From Datisca glomerata (taxonomy: Eukaryota; Streptophyta; Magnoliopsida; Cucurbitales; Datiscaceae), in the NCBI GenBank assembly GCA_003255025.1, contig QANY01005064.1, positions 248,001-312,000 on the forward strand: 64,000 nucleotides of DNA, in the 5' to 3' direction. A program made the translations under genes and the position numbers. How positions within the stretch are numbered: position 1 is the stretch's first letter; every line of letters starts with the position of its first letter. Under the pieces are notes generated by a model. That model saw only the letters and a list, made by a program, of their open reading frames with translations. It was not told where the DNA came from and did not search any database. Of the stretch, positions 61,431 through 64,000 are shown in pieces.

Positions 61431-64000
61431 ATGTTAGTTCTTAGTTGTTCTGGATAAATTTGATATTGGCATCATTACTGCCGTCAATTAGTTTAAGTTG
61501 CTATATGTATTACTACTGTAAATCGCTACAATGTTGTGTTGGGCTTCATAAATTGTAAGTTCTATTCTTATTGTTTTTCAATCTCGTTGGGCTATTTTGT
61601 ATTGACACTAATAGCTTCTTTTTGTAACTTGCTTTCACTATTGATGAAATTTTATGATTTGTATAATTGCTTTAATGGGTGACTGTCATGATTACGGGAA
61701 TTATTTTTGCTTTCAAGAACAATTGCGTCTTAAGTATGTTTTTGGAAAGGGAGGATGTATGTTTCGTTCCTTTTTTGTATTATTATTCATCTACTTCAAT
61801 AATACATGTAAGTATTTTCTTGTCTTTTTTGTCTAAGTAAATTGAGAAAAAAGACTTGAAGAGGGTACCACCAAATTGCACAGGAACCAAACAAGTAATC
61901 TTCCAGTCTTTGTGTTCTCATCCAAAGTCATATTATAAGGCACACCTTGTTGTTTATCCTACTAACCTTAATACTGAATTCCATAGCTACTTGCGATTAT
62001 CAATAATGATATGATCTGATTCTTTATCAGATCGTTTATCTTTGTTTTGATTTGTGAGTTCTATGCTTGCATGGCTTTTAGGATTTACCCTGCTTTACTT
62101 TTAATATAAGAGTGATTCATACTTTGCTGTTGCATTCTTTATACGAAGTGGTCTTCCATTTTGGTTCCAAGTTTGCATATATGCATGAGGGGAGGGGGAG
62201 GATATTTTACAATTGTCAATTTACTGCATATAGACAATTCTCCCTTGTGTTCATGTTGAGGACAAACATTTCATAAACATCTCTAGGTTATAGAGCCATC
62301 ATGTATATGATAGTTTTTTCACATCTATATGCTTCAATTACATTGCAAATGCTTTTAGGTGATAAAATCGTTGCCAGTTGCTTACATTAGATGGTTTAGA
62401 AAATTTATCAAAAACTATTGGAATCAGGTAAGACTTCAGTATAGTGGTCTGCTTCTTTTATGGAAGTAGGATGATTTATTATAACTGATACATTTTTTAT
62501 ATGTTGCATAGTGATGCTCACTTTTTAGTGTTACTTTAAGGAAAGATAATGCAATGTTAAGTTGTTGAACATAGTTGGGCTTCTAGATAGAACTCACTAG
62601 ATGGGTTGCCCCATCCTTTGTTACAATCATGCTTAAAGATGTACTCTTATACATTGTAATCTATTTTGCATGCGATGGATAGTAATTGATGGGACAGTTA
62701 CTACTTTAATTGTGTTTTTGTGTTCACACATAATTGTTGGGATATTGAAACTATACAAGACAATACTATATTGGGTGTATTGGTGTCCAAAATCCACGTC
62801 TTTAGAAAGAAATAGGAGGATGATAAAGAAAAGATAGGATTTTCTTAGGATCAGGCTAAGATCTTGAGAACCATTCACTTTTACGTCTAGCAAATACATG
62901 TATATTCCAATTCTTTCATCAAGTGTTAGACCTTATTCACTCTTTACAAAATTTGGTTGTGATTATATGTCAAGGAACATGCACAATAGCTCTTTGAGTT
63001 TAAAACTCAGTCAAGATGTGACATTGCTTAGTTGTTAGACTTTTTCTTCTGACATTTTCTCGATTCATTTCCTCGTATTCTAGCTAGCTATTATATTCTC
63101 TTACTGTTGTTTTTATTCCAAGATTTGCTTGTGAATTGTCATTTTTTTAAACTACTGCAGTGGTCTAATTTGTGAAGTTTCACTCTATTTGTAGATTTCA
63201 TTATTGTACAATATACGTAAATAGTATGAAATATACATTATGTAAGTTGTTCATAAAGTGTATTCAATCTACTCTCTGTTTATGTCTACTTTACTTTATT
63301 TTATTGTCTTACTTTTCAATCTTTTGACACATAGTGAAATTTATGTCTAATTTTTTCATAAAAAATTGACATCGTGATTAATTTTTAAATAATCAAATCA
63401 TATGATTACAGGCAGATGTAATGCACGTGCCCTCACCTAGAAGCATAAAACCAAAGAGGACGGGAATTCAATTTTCTTTTTAACTATTATAATTCCACGT
63501 ACATAAAAGGTGCATTTAATTTTGTTTTTTTAGTTAAGGCTTTTCACTGCTCAAAATCAAAATCTGGTTAATGTTTTTAGCATAATTTTTCTAATAATGT
63601 ACGTAATAATTCGATAACGTATATTCGACGAGAGAAAGGCACTAAGTAGTAGGGTAAAAAGTGACAAATAGGTGTTGATTTGGCCAAACAAGATTCATAT
63701 GTCAAGTGACTAAGGGTGTATAAATCCAACCAAAGTGAATGGAACAAAAAAGATCACTTCCATCGATTCTTTAGGTTTTTAGTTATTTAGTTATTTGTAA
63801 TTCATTTCAGTTGAAAAAAATATAAAAAAATATAAAAAAAATCAAATTTTCAACTCATATCGAACTGAACTGGAACTTTAATTTTCTTATATTTTAAGTT
63901 TTCATGGTGTTTTTTTAATGTTCAAGTTATAATTTTATAGACATTAGTTATGTAAAAAATTTCAAGTTTTGTGTTAAAATTTAAAAAAACAAATATTTTT
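61431..64000. other. intergenic, no gene recognised
   Basis: T-rich, then AT-rich sequence. The 88 aa minus-strand frame (62899-62633) shows no known domain. From about 63712 a gggtgtataaatccaacc start and a following cgaactgaactgg motif recall hAT-type MITE ends, but the element would run off the window. Confidence 0.4.

Noticed and set aside
1..64000. CRISPR arrays, bacterial operons, tRNA or rRNA genes
   Set aside because: None seen. The tandem repeats are minisatellites or transposon arrays, and the intron-containing genes mark plant nuclear DNA.

Overview
This 64 kb window is nuclear DNA from a flowering plant, most likely a eudicot. It is AT-rich, its genes have several introns with GT-AG borders, and plant transposon families fill the intergenic space. 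Two conserved host genes can be rebuilt exon by exon in a clean reading frame. NRPB5 (3170-6666, plus strand, four coding exons, 206 aa) is the RPB5-type subunit of nuclear RNA polymerases. PETs (34850-30061, minus strand, four coding exons, 1044 aa) is the chloroplast polyprotein with two S1 domains and two elongation factor Ts domains. I see no other intact protein gene and no tRNA or rRNA gene.

Layout: 1-2.3 kb, unrecognised sequence, a GC-rich degenerate repeat and an inverted copy of the NRPB5 leader. 2.3-6.9 kb, NRPB5. 7.4-11.2 kb, a likely hAT-type MITE and two inverted-repeat elements, one with a palindromic satellite core. 12.3-15.5 kb, a truncated Helitron RPA-like pseudogene split by a 1783 bp Mutator-like element with a 9 bp target duplication. 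15.5-24.9 kb, a decayed Helitron whose 5' end is repeated four times in tandem (1358 bp period), followed by DUF223/RPA-like and Rep/helicase remnants. 26.8-30.0 kb, an inverted Helitron/RPA copy running up to the 3' side of PETs. 30.0-36.5 kb, PETs and its promoter side. 37.7-38.2 kb, a copia integrase scrap. 38.75-45.9 kb, a decayed copia retrotransposon on the minus strand. 46.5-49.5 kb, a 2.9 kb solo LTR with a 5 bp target duplication. 49.9-53.65 kb, a non-autonomous CACTA element. 54.2-61.4 kb, an unrecognised locus of repeated exon-like modules. 61.4-64 kb, nothing recognised.

The two host genes act in different compartments: NRPB5 in nuclear transcription, PETs in plastid translation. 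They share no visible regulation. Most of the remaining sequence is layered transposon history. The strongest unusual structure is the 12-30 kb Helitron complex. There a Helitron 5' end together with host flank was amplified in tandem, and the same segment, with a copy of the PETs 3' side, is present in inverted orientation. The second is the 54-61 kb module locus, whose repeated pieces keep a shared reading frame and a shared splice-donor-like end. Boundaries of decayed elements are read by eye and may be off by tens of bases.
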